From: Nocardia sp.
GTDB lineage: Bacteria; Actinomycetota; Actinomycetes; Mycobacteriales; Mycobacteriaceae
Length of the DNA: 16,770 nucleotides
Direction: 5' to 3'
Assembly (NCBI GenBank): GCA_013361595.1
Contig: JABFXT010000276.1
Location: forward strand, 1 to 16,770
In this document: in pieces, positions 7,206 through 13,289 of the stretch
Position numbering within the stretch: position 1 is the first letter of the stretch
Layout of the letters: each line of letters starts with the position of its first letter
The notes under the pieces: model-generated
Databases searched by the model: none
What the model was told of the DNA's origin: nothing
Seen by the model: the letters and a program-made list of their open reading frames with translations, nothing else
Position numbers and translations under genes: made by a program

Positions 7206-8939
7206 TCAGCCGTCGGTGGGCACCGGCTCCAGGATCTCCGGCCGCGGTTCGGGGGCGGCGATACGCAGCGCGTCGGCCGAGGCGTCGTCGGGCTGGGTCT
7301 GCGAGCGGACCTCGGCGTCCACCCGGGCGAGATAGGTCCGGATCTCCCGGTCGGTCTCCGTATCGCTCCAGCCGAGCACCGGGGCGATGAGCCGGGCCAC
7401 CTCTTCGGCGCATTCGGCGCCGCGATGCGGGTATTCGATGGAGATCCGGGTACGTCGCGCGAGCACATCGTCGAGATGCAACGCACCCTCCGCGGCCACG
7501 GCGTACACCGCTTCCACCCGGAGATAGGACGGCGCCGCCGTGATGGGCTGCCGGAGATCGGGCCGGTCGGCGGCCAATGCCATGACCTCGTCGATCAGCG
7601 AACCGTAGCGGTCCAGCAGATGCTTCACCCGGTACGGGTGCACCCCGTACTCCTCGGCCAGCTGGACGGTCTGGTTGACCAGCGCGAAATATCCGTCGGC
7701 TCCCAGCAGCGGCACCTTCTCGGTGATCGAGGGCGAGACCCGGGCCGGGATGTCCTGGGCGGCCTCGTCCACCGCGTCGTAGGCCATCACCCGGTAGGTC
7801 GTGTATTTTCCGCCCGCGATCGCCACCAGACCCGGCGCGATCCGCGCCACCGCGTGTTCACGCGAGAGCTTCGAGGTCTCGTCGCTCTCCCCGGCCAGCA
7901 GTGGCCGCAGGCCCGCGTACACCCCGTCGATATCGTCGTGGGTCAACGGCGTGACCAGTACCTCGTTCACCCGGTCCAGCAGGTAGTCGATATCGGCTTT
8001 GGTGGCGGCCGGATGGGCCAGGTCGAGATTCCAGTCGGTATCGGTGGTGCCGATGATCCAGTGCGCCCCCCACGGGATCACGAACAGTACCGAGGTGGAG
8101 GTCCGCAGGATGATCGCGGCATCGCTGACGACCCGGTCGCGCGGGACGACGATGTGCACGCCCTTGGACGCCCGCACATGGAACCGGCCCCGCTGCTGGG
8201 ACAGCGCCTGTACCTCGTCGGTCCACACCCCGGCCGCGTTGATCACGACGTGTCCCCGCACCTCACCGGTGGTGCCGTCCTCGCTGTCGCGCACCTGTAC
8301 GCCGACGACCCGGTCGGCTTCCCGCAGGAACCCGACCACCTGGGTGGACATCCGGATGACCGCCCCGTAATGGGCGGCCGTGCGGGCGACGGTCATGGTG
8401 TGCCGGGCATCGTCGACCACCGTGTCGTAGTAGCTGATCCCGCCGATCATCGAGTTGCCGCGCAGTCCCGGAGCCAGTCGCAATGCCCCGTGGCGGGACA
8501 GATGACGCTGTCCCGGAACCGATTTCGCGCCGCCCATGGTGTCGTAGAGGAAAAGTCCCGCCGCGACGTAGGGCCGTTCCCAGGCGCGCCGGGTGAGGGG
8601 GTAGAGGAAACGCAGCGGTTTCACCAGGTGCGGCGCCAGACGCGACATCGACAGTTCGCGTTCCCTCAGCGCCTCGCGAACCAGACCGAATTCGAGCTGC
8701 TCCAGATACCGCAGACCACCGTGGAACATCTTGGACGAGCGGCTGGAGGTCCCCGAGGCGAGATCGCGGGCCTCCACCAACGCCACCTTCAGTCCCCGGG
8801 TGGCGGCGTCGAGCGCGATTCCGGCCCCGACCACACCGCCGCCCACCACGATCACATCGAAGTGATCCTTGTTCAGACGGTCCCATGCGGCGCGGCGCTG
8901 ATCGGGTCCGAGAAACTGCGTTCCGGGCTGAATGCTCAT
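7206..8939 (-). CDS. glpD: FAD-dependent glycerol-3-phosphate dehydrogenase
   Basis: This 577-aa membrane-associated flavoenzyme oxidises sn-glycerol-3-phosphate to dihydroxyacetone phosphate and passes electrons to menaquinone. The N-terminus carries the FAD-binding Rossmann motif (FDVIVVGGGVVGAG, about 27-40). The family signature SSRSSKMFHGGLRYLE follows at about 65-80, then the substrate-domain segment IPWGAHWIIGTTDTDW, and a C-terminal cap domain ending in an acidic-Pro tail. The length matches mycobacterial GlpD2 (about 585 aa). The frame extends upstream to 9035, but that extension is made of tandem repeat. The ATG at 8939 has a good ribosome site (GGAGGG) 6 nt upstream. The start overlaps the stop of the last short leader ORF by ATGA, so expression may depend on translational coupling. 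It is divergent from glpK, which supplies its substrate. Confidence 0.95.
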   Translation of the reverse strand: MSIQPGTQFLGPDQRRAAWDRLNKDHFDVIVVGGGVVGAGIALDAATRGLKVALVEARDLASGTSSRSSKMFHGGLRYLEQLEFGLVREALRERELSMSRLAPHLVKPLRFLYPLTRRAWERPYVAAGLFLYDTMGGAKSVPGQRHLSRHGALRLAPGLRGNSMIGGISYYDTVVDDARHTMTVARTAAHYGAVIRMSTQVVGFLREADRVVGVQVRDSEDGTTGEVRGHVVINAAGVWTDEVQALSQQRGRFHVRASKGVHIVVPRDRVVSDAAIILRTSTSVLFVIPWGAHWIIGTTDTDWNLDLAHPAATKADIDYLLDRVNEVLVTPLTHDDIDGVYAGLRPLLAGESDETSKLSREHAVARIAPGLVAIAGGKYTTYRVMAYDAVDEAAQDIPARVSPSITEKVPLLGADGYFALVNQTVQLAEEYGVHPYRVKHLLDRYGSLIDEVMALAADRPDLRQPITAAPSYLRVEAVYAVAAEGALHLDDVLARRTRISIEYPHRGAECAEEVARLIAPVLGWSDTETDREIRTYLARVDAEVRSQTQPDDASADALRIAAPEPRPEILEPVPTDG

Positions 8940-9007
8940 CGTCGTCCCTCCCTCGAAGCAGATACATACGGCCCGTAGAAGCCGCAGCAAAGGCGGAGGT
9001 ATCGCAT
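8936..9007 (-). CDS. Leader ORF 1 (proximal), coupled to glpD by ATGA overlap
   Basis: A 23-codon ORF starting MRYLRLCC and ending SASREGRR. Its ATG (9005-9007) lies 7 nt after a GGAGG in the repeat unit, and its TGA (8936-8938) overlaps the glpD ATG by ATGA. The glpD ribosome site lies inside its last codons. An ATG six bases further upstream (9011-9013) is in frame but too close to the Shine-Dalgarno. No function is known for the peptide. It may act only to couple translation, or it may be a chance ORF of the repeat. Confidence 0.5.
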   Translation of the reverse strand: MRYLRLCCGFYGPYVSASREGRR

Positions 9008-9075
9008 CAGCATCCCTCCCACGAAGCAGATACATACGGCCCGTAGAAGCCGCAGCAAAGGCGGAGGTATCGCAT
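9007..9075 (-). CDS. Leader ORF 2 (middle), TGATG-coupled to leader ORF 1
   Basis: A 22-codon ORF from repeat copy 2, identical to leader ORF 1 over its first 18 codons and ending WEGC. Its stop TGA (9007-9009) shares one base with the ATG of leader ORF 1, giving the TGATG arrangement typical of translational coupling. Its own ATG is preceded at the same 7-nt distance by GGAGG encoded in the previous ORF. It contains two adjacent Cys codons near codon 7. Confidence 0.5.
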   Translation of the reverse strand: MRYLRLCCGFYGPYVSASWEGC

Positions 9076-9143
9076 CAGCATCCCTCCCACGAAGCAGATA
9101 CATACGGCCCGCGGAGGCCGCAGCGAAGGCGGAGGTATCGCAT
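9075..9143 (-). CDS. Leader ORF 3 (distal), TGATG-coupled to leader ORF 2
   Basis: A 22-codon ORF in the diverged repeat copy, or 23 codons if the adjacent ATG at 9146 is used. It differs from leader ORF 2 at three codons (Cys to Arg, Phe to Leu, Tyr to Arg) and ends with the same SASWEGC. Its TGA (9075-9077) overlaps the next ATG. It is the first of the series; a GAGGAG lies about 10 nt upstream in unique sequence. An in-frame extension to 9323 runs through the promoter region and is not believed. Confidence 0.45.
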   Translation of the reverse strand: MRYLRLRCGLRGPYVSASWEGC

Positions 9144-9183
9144 CATGCGGATTCGACTCCTCGAGTGCGCGATCGGCTGGGTC

Positions 9184-9249
9184 GGCTGTCGGTTTGCGCG
9201 TTCGGAGGCCAGCCTATCGGGCACGGCCGGGCGAAGCCCGTCGACAGCC
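9184..9249. promoter_or_regulatory. Separated inverted repeat GGCTGTCG / CGACAGCC in the glpD-glpK intergenic region
   Basis: Arms at 9184-9191 and 9242-9249 are perfect 8-bp inverse copies about 58 bp apart and bracket the proposed glpD -10 box. Between them lies a small hairpin, CGGGC-GAA-GCCCG (9228-9240). It could be a two-site operator for a glycerol regulator, or chance in GC-rich DNA. Apart from the promoter elements listed separately, I see no other feature in the unique 9147-9353 sequence. Confidence 0.25.
9211..9216 (-). promoter_or_regulatory. Candidate -10 box (TAGGCT) for the glpD leader transcript
   Basis: TAGGCT on the minus strand fits TANNNT and would start transcription near 9204, about 60 nt before leader ORF 3. 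No convincing -35 is visible. Confidence 0.3.
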
Positions 9250-9300
9250 GGGCGCGGCCGGGCCCGAATCGGAGTATGCCGAGGGAGACCACCGGCGCAC

Positions 9301-9323
9301 GTGACCGCTGCGACACTCGTCAC
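9301..9323. promoter_or_regulatory. Inverted repeat GTGAC-N13-GTCAC over the glpK -35 region
   Basis: GTGAC (9301-9305) and GTCAC (9319-9323) are inverse copies with centres 18 bp apart, ending 18 nt before the proposed glpK -10 box. The position suits an operator, but the arms are short. Confidence 0.25.
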
Positions 9324-9341
9324 CGATCCGCCGATTTACGT

Positions 9342-9347
9342 TAGCCT
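9342..9347 (+). promoter_or_regulatory. Candidate -10 box (TAGCCT) of a leaderless glpK transcript
   Basis: TAGCCT fits TANNNT and is followed by exactly 6 nt and the glpK ATG (9354). No Shine-Dalgarno precedes the ATG, which supports leaderless initiation. Confidence 0.45.
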
Positions 9348-9353
9348 CCTGCC

Positions 9354-10850
9354 ATGCGCTATGTGGCCGCCGTCGACCAGGGCACGACTTCGAGCAGGTG
9401 CATCCTGTTCGACCGGCAGGGACAGATCGCGGGCGTGGCCCAGCGTGAGCACGAGCAGATCTTCCCGAAGCCGGGCTGGGTGGAGCACGATCCGGAAACA
9501 CTGTGGCGCAACACCGAATTCGTACTCGGGGCGGTACTGGACGAAGCGGGGCTCACCGCCACCGATATCGCGGCGGTAGGGGTCACCAACCAGCGCGAGA
9601 CCACCGTCGTCTGGGAACGCGACACCGGCCGGCCGATCCACAACGCCATCGTCTGGCAGGACACCCGCACCGACCGGCTGTGCACCGAACTCGCCGGAAC
9701 GCAGGGCGCGGACCGTTACTCCGACCGTACCGGCCTGCCCCTGTCCACCTACTTCTCCGGCCCCAAAGTGCGCTGGATCCTCGATACCGTGCCGGGAGCC
9801 CGGGAGCGCGCCGAGGCGGGCGAACTGTGTTTCGGCACGGTGGACAGCTGGCTGCTGTGGAAGCTGACCGGGCAGCACATCACCGATGTCACCAATGCCT
9901 CCCGCACCCTGCTGATGGATCTGCGCACCCTCACCTGGGACGAGCGGATCTGCGCGGAGATCGGCGTGCCCACCGCGATGCTCCCGCAGATCCGCAGTTC
10001 CTCGGAGGTCTACGCGGAGATCGGCGCGGGGCCGCTGGCCGGGGTGCCGGTCGCGGGGATTCTCGGCGACCAGCAGGCCGCCATGTTCGGTCAGGCCTGC
10101 CTGGCTCCGGGCGAGGCCAAGAACACCTACGGCACCGGCAACTTCATGCTGCTCAACACGGGTACCACCCCGGTGTTCAGCGAGCACGGCCTTCTCACCA
10201 CGGTGTGCTATCGGCTCGGCGAGGAGCCGCCGGTGTATGCCCTGGAGGGGTCGATCGCGGTCACCGGTGCACTGGTGCAGTGGTTCCGGGACAATCTCGG
10301 CATCATCTCCGCGGCGCCGGAGATCGAAGATCTCGCGCGCACGGTGGAGGACAACGGCGGCGCGTATATCGTGCCGGCCTTCTCCGGGCTGTTCGCGCCC
10401 CGCTGGCGGCCCGATGCCCGCGGGGTTGTCGCCGGTCTCACCCGGTTCGTCACCAAGGCCCATCTCGCCCGCGCGATCCTGGAGTCGACCGCTTTCCAGA
10501 CCCGCGAGGTGATGGACGCCATGCGCGCCGACGCCGAGGCCCGGTCGCTGGATCTGGCGGCGACCGCGCTCAAAGTCGACGGCGGAATGGTCGACAACGA
10601 TCTGCTCATGCAGTTCCAGGCCGATATCCTCGACCTGCCGGTCGTCCGCCCGCTGGTCAACGAGACCACGGCGCTCGGTGCCGCGTACGCGGCCGGGCTG
10701 GCGGTCGAATACTGGTCGGGCACCGACGATATCCGGGCCAACTGGGCCGCGGACAAGACCTGGACTCCCGCCATGCCCGATACCGAACGCGAATCCCGGC
10801 TCCGCGACTGGAACAAAGCGGTCGAACGCACCTACAACTGGGCGGACTGA
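9354..10850 (+). CDS. glpK: Glycerol kinase (FGGY family)
   Basis: This 498-aa cytoplasmic kinase phosphorylates glycerol with ATP to sn-glycerol-3-phosphate. The N-terminal phosphate loop DQGTTSSR (8-15) opens the first FGGY domain. Glycerol-contacting residues match E. coli GlpK: Arg81-Glu82 in NQRETTV, Tyr133 in STYFSGPK, and Asp239-Gln240 in [10 protein letters not shown]. The C-terminal FGGY domain includes [18 protein letters not shown]. The length equals the usual 500 aa and no key residue is missing. No glpF (glycerol facilitator) gene is in the window. The gene is divergent from glpD, so kinase and dehydrogenase form a compact glycerol module. In M. tuberculosis, by memory, glpK (Rv3696c) is far from glpD2, so the pairing here is a local difference. 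The 3' end overlaps the convergent aminotransferase gene by 19 bp. Confidence 0.96.
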   Translation: MRYVAAVDQGTTSSRCILFDRQGQIAGVAQREHEQIFPKPGWVEHDPETLWRNTEFVLGAVLDEAGLTATDIAAVGVTNQRETTVVWERDTGRPIHNAIVWQDTRTDRLCTELAGTQGADRYSDRTGLPLSTYFSGPKVRWILDTVPGARERAEAGELCFGTVDSWLLWKLTGQHITDVTNASRTLLMDLRTLTWDERICAEIGVPTAMLPQIRSSSEVYAEIGAGPLAGVPVAGILGDQQAAMFGQACLAPGEAKNTYGTGNFMLLNTGTTPVFSEHGLLTTVCYRLGEEPPVYALEGSIAVTGALVQWFRDNLGIISAAPEIEDLARTVEDNGGAYIVPAFSGLFAPRWRPDARGVVAGLTRFVTKAHLARAILESTAFQTREVMDAMRADAEARSLDLAATALKVDGGMVDNDLLMQFQADILDLPVVRPLVNETTALGAAYAAGLAVEYWSGTDDIRANWAADKTWTPAMPDTERESRLRDWNKAVERTYNWAD

Positions 10851-12037
10851 ACGGGCACCCGGGGTCGGGCGGCGCGGGCCAGCCGCGCCATCGCCTCGGC
10901 GAGTACGGCCGGCGCGGCGGTGGTGAAGCACATCCGCATGGCGTTCGTATAGGGCTTGCTCACCGCGAACGCCCGGCCCGGCACGAAGGCGACCCCGGCG
11001 TCGAGGGCGCGCGGCAGCAGTTCGGTGGTGTCGGTGCCGTCGGTGAACTCGGCCCAGACGAACATGCCACCGGAAGCCGACGAACAGCGCAGGGTGTCGC
11101 CGAAATGATCGCGCGCGGCGTCGACCAGAGCGGTGGCGCGTACCGCGTACACACCGCGGACGGTTTCGATATGACCGGCGAGCCAGGTGGTGTCGGCGAG
11201 CAGTTCGGCGGCGATCTGCTGGGTCAGCGCCGAGCCGCACAGATCGGCACCCTGTTTGAGCAGTTCCACCGCCCGGCACACCCGTTCCGGGGCCACCATC
11301 CAGCCCACCCGCAATGTCGGGGCGATGATCTTCGATGCCGAGGACAGCCGGATGACCGACCGCGAGTAGGTGGCCACCGGCGGCGGCGCGGGCCGGTCGA
11401 ACCACAGTTCACCGTACGGATCGTCCTCGATCACCCAGAAGCCGTGTTCCTCGGCCAGCATCGCGAGTGCCTGCCGGCGCTGCGGGCTCATGGTGACGCC
11501 GCCGGGGTTGTGGAAATTGCTCACGGTGTGCACGACGGCAGGTCGTTCCCCACCGGCGATCAGTTCCGCGAGCAGGTCGACCCGCAGCCCCTCGTCGTCC
11601 AGCGGCACCGTGACGATCCGCGCGCCGGCCGCCCGGAACACCTGGAGCGCACCGACATAGGCGGGGTCTTCGACCACCACGAGTGCGCCCGGGTCCAGCA
11701 GTACTTCGGCCAGCAGCGACAGCGCCTGCTGCGACCCGTGGGTCACGAAGACCTCGGCGATATCGACCCGGCGGCCGAGCCGGTCCGATTCCCGGCCGGC
11801 CAATACCTCACGCAGCGGCCCCCACCCCGGCGACTCGGTGTACTGGAGCGCGGCGCTTTCGCGAAGTGCGGCTCCGGCGGCGGCGGCGATCCGCGCGCCG
11901 GGCAGGAGCTCGGCGTCGGGCAGGCCTCCGGCGAGGCTCAGGATATTCGGATCAGCGGTGAGTTTCAGCAGGTCACGAATAGCGGAGCTGGTGAGGCCGG
12001 CCAGCTTGCCGGCCAGCGGCGGTTCGTAGTGCGACAT
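10832..12037 (-). CDS. PLP-dependent class I/II aminotransferase (fold type I)
   Basis: A 401-aa cytoplasmic aminotransferase of the AAT-I/LysN-like group, which moves amino groups between amino acids and 2-oxo acids with pyridoxal phosphate. Visible elements are the substrate loop SLAGGLPD (34-41), [12 protein letters not shown] (66-77), the cofactor Asn in NFHNPGG (Asn177), the EDDPYGE segment (204-210) and the PLP lysine in [15 protein letters not shown] (Lys236). The ATG at 12037 has GGAGG four bases upstream. An earlier GTG (12112) would begin inside the inverted repeat of the upstream AT-rich region, so it is rejected. There is no N-terminal GntR helix-turn-helix domain, so this is not a MocR regulator. 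The substrate (for example 2-aminoadipate, branched-chain or aromatic) cannot be told. It converges on glpK with a 19-bp overlap. Confidence 0.88.
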   Translation of the reverse strand: MSHYEPPLAGKLAGLTSSAIRDLLKLTADPNILSLAGGLPDAELLPGARIAAAAGAALRESAALQYTESPGWGPLREVLAGRESDRLGRRVDIAEVFVTHGSQQALSLLAEVLLDPGALVVVEDPAYVGALQVFRAAGARIVTVPLDDEGLRVDLLAELIAGGERPAVVHTVSNFHNPGGVTMSPQRRQALAMLAEEHGFWVIEDDPYGELWFDRPAPPPVATYSRSVIRLSSASKIIAPTLRVGWMVAPERVCRAVELLKQGADLCGSALTQQIAAELLADTTWLAGHIETVRGVYAVRATALVDAARDHFGDTLRCSSASGGMFVWAEFTDGTDTTELLPRALDAGVAFVPGRAFAVSKPYTNAMRMCFTTAAPAVLAEAMARLARAARPRVPVQSAQL

Positions 12038-12085
12038 GGGGCCTCCGGGGAATTTCCGGTAATACCCCAGAATCATCCCACGAAT

Positions 12086-12113
12086 TTTCACTATTTGGCA
12101 TTGTGATTTCACA
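12086..12113. promoter_or_regulatory. AT-rich upstream region of the aminotransferase with paired TTTCAC boxes
   Basis: The 84 bp between the aminotransferase start and the next gene are clearly AT-richer than the surroundings. TTTCAC occurs at 12086-12091 and 12107-12112, 21 bp apart (two helical turns). The second copy is part of the inverted repeat TGTGA-TT-TCACA (12102-12113). This looks like a regulator-binding region for the minus-strand gene. The regulator is unknown, and no confident -10/-35 pair was found. Confidence 0.35.
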
Positions 12114-12121
12114 TACTGGGA

Positions 12122-13216
12122 TCAGCGGCGGTCCGCTATCACCCACAGCACCGTCTTCCCGTCCCTGTCCACCGTGGTCACCGTCTGCTTGTACACGGTC
12201 TTCTTCCCACCGGGCTGCAACTCGGTGAGATCGACGTCGAACGACGCCGGAGCCCGCTCGGTGATCCGCACACAATGCTCGGTACCGACCGGAATATGCG
12301 TCTCGATGGCGTCCTGGATCGTCTCCGCGCTGGAAATGGCGGGCGAATCCGCCGCGACGAACTGACGGGCTCCGACCCCGCTGCGCTCCACATAGAACTG
12401 GTGCTGGAATCCGAGAATGGCACCCGCGCCACTGGTCGTATCCCCGACCCCGTCCCCGACGATCACCCCGCCCTCCTCGCTCGCCGGGCAACTCAGTGCC
12501 GAATCGGCGACCGGAGGCGCCGACGGCTCGTCGTCTCCACCGCTGACCTCGACGATCGCCACCCCCACCGCGACCACCGCGACCAGCACCGCCACCGCCG
12601 TCACGATCCGGCCGACCGGGATCTTGCGGCGGGGTTTCTGCGATAGCGCACCGGCCACCGACTGCGGGGTGAGCTTCTGCGCGATCGGATCACTGTCCCA
12701 GGACAGACCACCCGCCCGCGGCCGTGCCGAACCCGCGGCCTGATCGGTACCGCCGGGCTGGTTCGGCTGGTTCGGCGAAGGCCAGCGCAGGTCCGGGCCG
12801 CTCTGATGACGCACGGTCGCCTGCTCCGACTCCGGCGCCCGCTCGGAAGTATTGCGCGCGGTCGGCTCCGGTGGGATCTGATGGCGAACCGTGGCGTCCG
12901 GATCAGGTGCGCCGGACGCGGGACGCGGGACCGGGCGGGAATCGGTGGGAGCCGGACGGTAGACCGGAGTGGAACTCTCCGGCGCCCGATATTGCGGGGC
13001 CGGTGGCGGGACCGGCGGCGGTTCCGGCGCAGCGCCCGGGGCCGGCCGCCAGGTCAGCCCGGAATCCTCCGGACGCGACGTCGGCTTCCAGCCCGGCGCC
13101 GGTAGCTCACCCGTCGGCGGACCGAACTCCGATACCGGCGGACCGAAATCGCCGGTGGGGGGTCCGAAATCCGCCCGGTCGGGTTCGCGCTCTCTACCTT
13201 CGCCCTCGCCGGTCAC
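12122..13216 (-). CDS. Proline-rich single-pass membrane protein with a conserved actinobacterial external domain (DUF8176-like)
   Basis: This 364-aa protein has three parts. The N-terminal 200 residues are disordered and Pro-rich, with three FGPP repeats (17-20, 24-27, 31-34) and two ATVRHQ repeats (108-113 and 133-138), then DSDPIAQKLTPQSVAG and a basic KPRRK stop. A transmembrane helix spans about 201-224. The external domain (about 235-364) has a Cys pair (ALSCP and EHCVRI) and segments GDTTSGAGAILGFQHQFYV, ISSAETIQDAIE and YKQTVTTVD. I know this C-terminal type from Nocardia and Mycobacterium proteins of unknown function. The DUF number is from memory. The GTG at 13216 has GGAAGGG about 7 nt upstream. 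The Thr in the repeated ATVRHQ might be a phosphorylation or FHA-binding site, but that is only a guess. A terminator separates it from the upstream gene. Confidence 0.75.
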   Translation of the reverse strand: MTGEGEGREREPDRADFGPPTGDFGPPVSEFGPPTGELPAPGWKPTSRPEDSGLTWRPAPGAAPEPPPVPPPAPQYRAPESSTPVYRPAPTDSRPVPRPASGAPDPDATVRHQIPPEPTARNTSERAPESEQATVRHQSGPDLRWPSPNQPNQPGGTDQAAGSARPRAGGLSWDSDPIAQKLTPQSVAGALSQKPRRKIPVGRIVTAVAVLVAVVAVGVAIVEVSGGDDEPSAPPVADSALSCPASEEGGVIVGDGVGDTTSGAGAILGFQHQFYVERSGVGARQFVAADSPAISSAETIQDAIETHIPVGTEHCVRITERAPASFDVDLTELQPGGKKTVYKQTVTTVDRDGKTVLWVIADRR

Positions 13217-13238
13217 AGCCTATCCCTTCCGAGACACG

Positions 13239-13272
13239 CGGGTGGGGCGGCCGCACACGACCGCCCCACCCG
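13239..13272 (-). terminator. 12-bp perfect stem terminator after the secreted-protein gene
   Basis: Bases 13239-13250 (CGGGTGGGGCGG) pair perfectly with 13261-13272, with a 10-nt loop, 17 nt beyond the stop of the minus-strand secreted-protein gene. There is no T-tract. The stem is strong enough to act as an actinobacterial-style terminator and separates the transcript from the next gene. Confidence 0.65.
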
Positions 13273-13289
13273 GCAAGATTTCACTCACG

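Larger units (their letters stand above)
8955..9145 (-). repeat. 68-bp tandem repeat array (2.8 copies) in the glpD leader, MIRU-like layout
   Basis: Copies lie at 8955-9022, 9023-9090 and 9091-9145 (partial, 55 bp). Copies 1 and 2 are identical; copy 3 differs at four positions, all transitions. On the minus strand each unit carries GGGAGGG followed by an ATG and a short ORF. The 69-nt ORF minus a 1-nt stop/start overlap equals the 68-bp period, so copy-number change would leave every stop/start junction intact. The unit also has inverted repeats that could fold as a three-way junction: GATAC/GTATC (8961-8965, 8999-9003), CCGC/GCGG (8982-8985, 8993-8996) and TACGG/CCGTA (8967-8971, 8973-8977). 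The last stem is disrupted in copy 3. The layout recalls mycobacterial MIRUs, but sequence homology is not claimed. Confidence 0.9.

Noticed and set aside
7425..8978. 517-residue plus-strand ORF opposite glpD
   Set aside because: It is antisense to an unambiguous glpD with no motifs or ribosome site; a shadow frame.
8940..9035. N-terminal extension of glpD into the repeat
   Set aside because: The added residues are repeat-derived and unlike GlpD. The ATG at 8939 has a good ribosome site and the family motif at the right distance.
8955..9145. CRISPR array
   Set aside because: The units are contiguous tandem copies with no unique spacers, and no cas gene is near.
9075..9323. An 82-residue minus-strand ORF covering leader ORF 3 and the intergenic region
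   Set aside because: Its N-terminal two thirds run through the glpD promoter region with GC-driven composition. Only the last 22-23 codons share the repeat ORF pattern.
9503..12106. 867-residue plus-strand ORF across glpK and the aminotransferase
   Set aside because: It overlaps two well-supported genes in other frames and is Arg/Gly/His-rich without recognisable domains.
12102..12113. CRP/FNR-type binding site TGTGA...TCACA
   Set aside because: The arms are 2 bp apart instead of the usual 6, so it is treated only as a generic inverted repeat.
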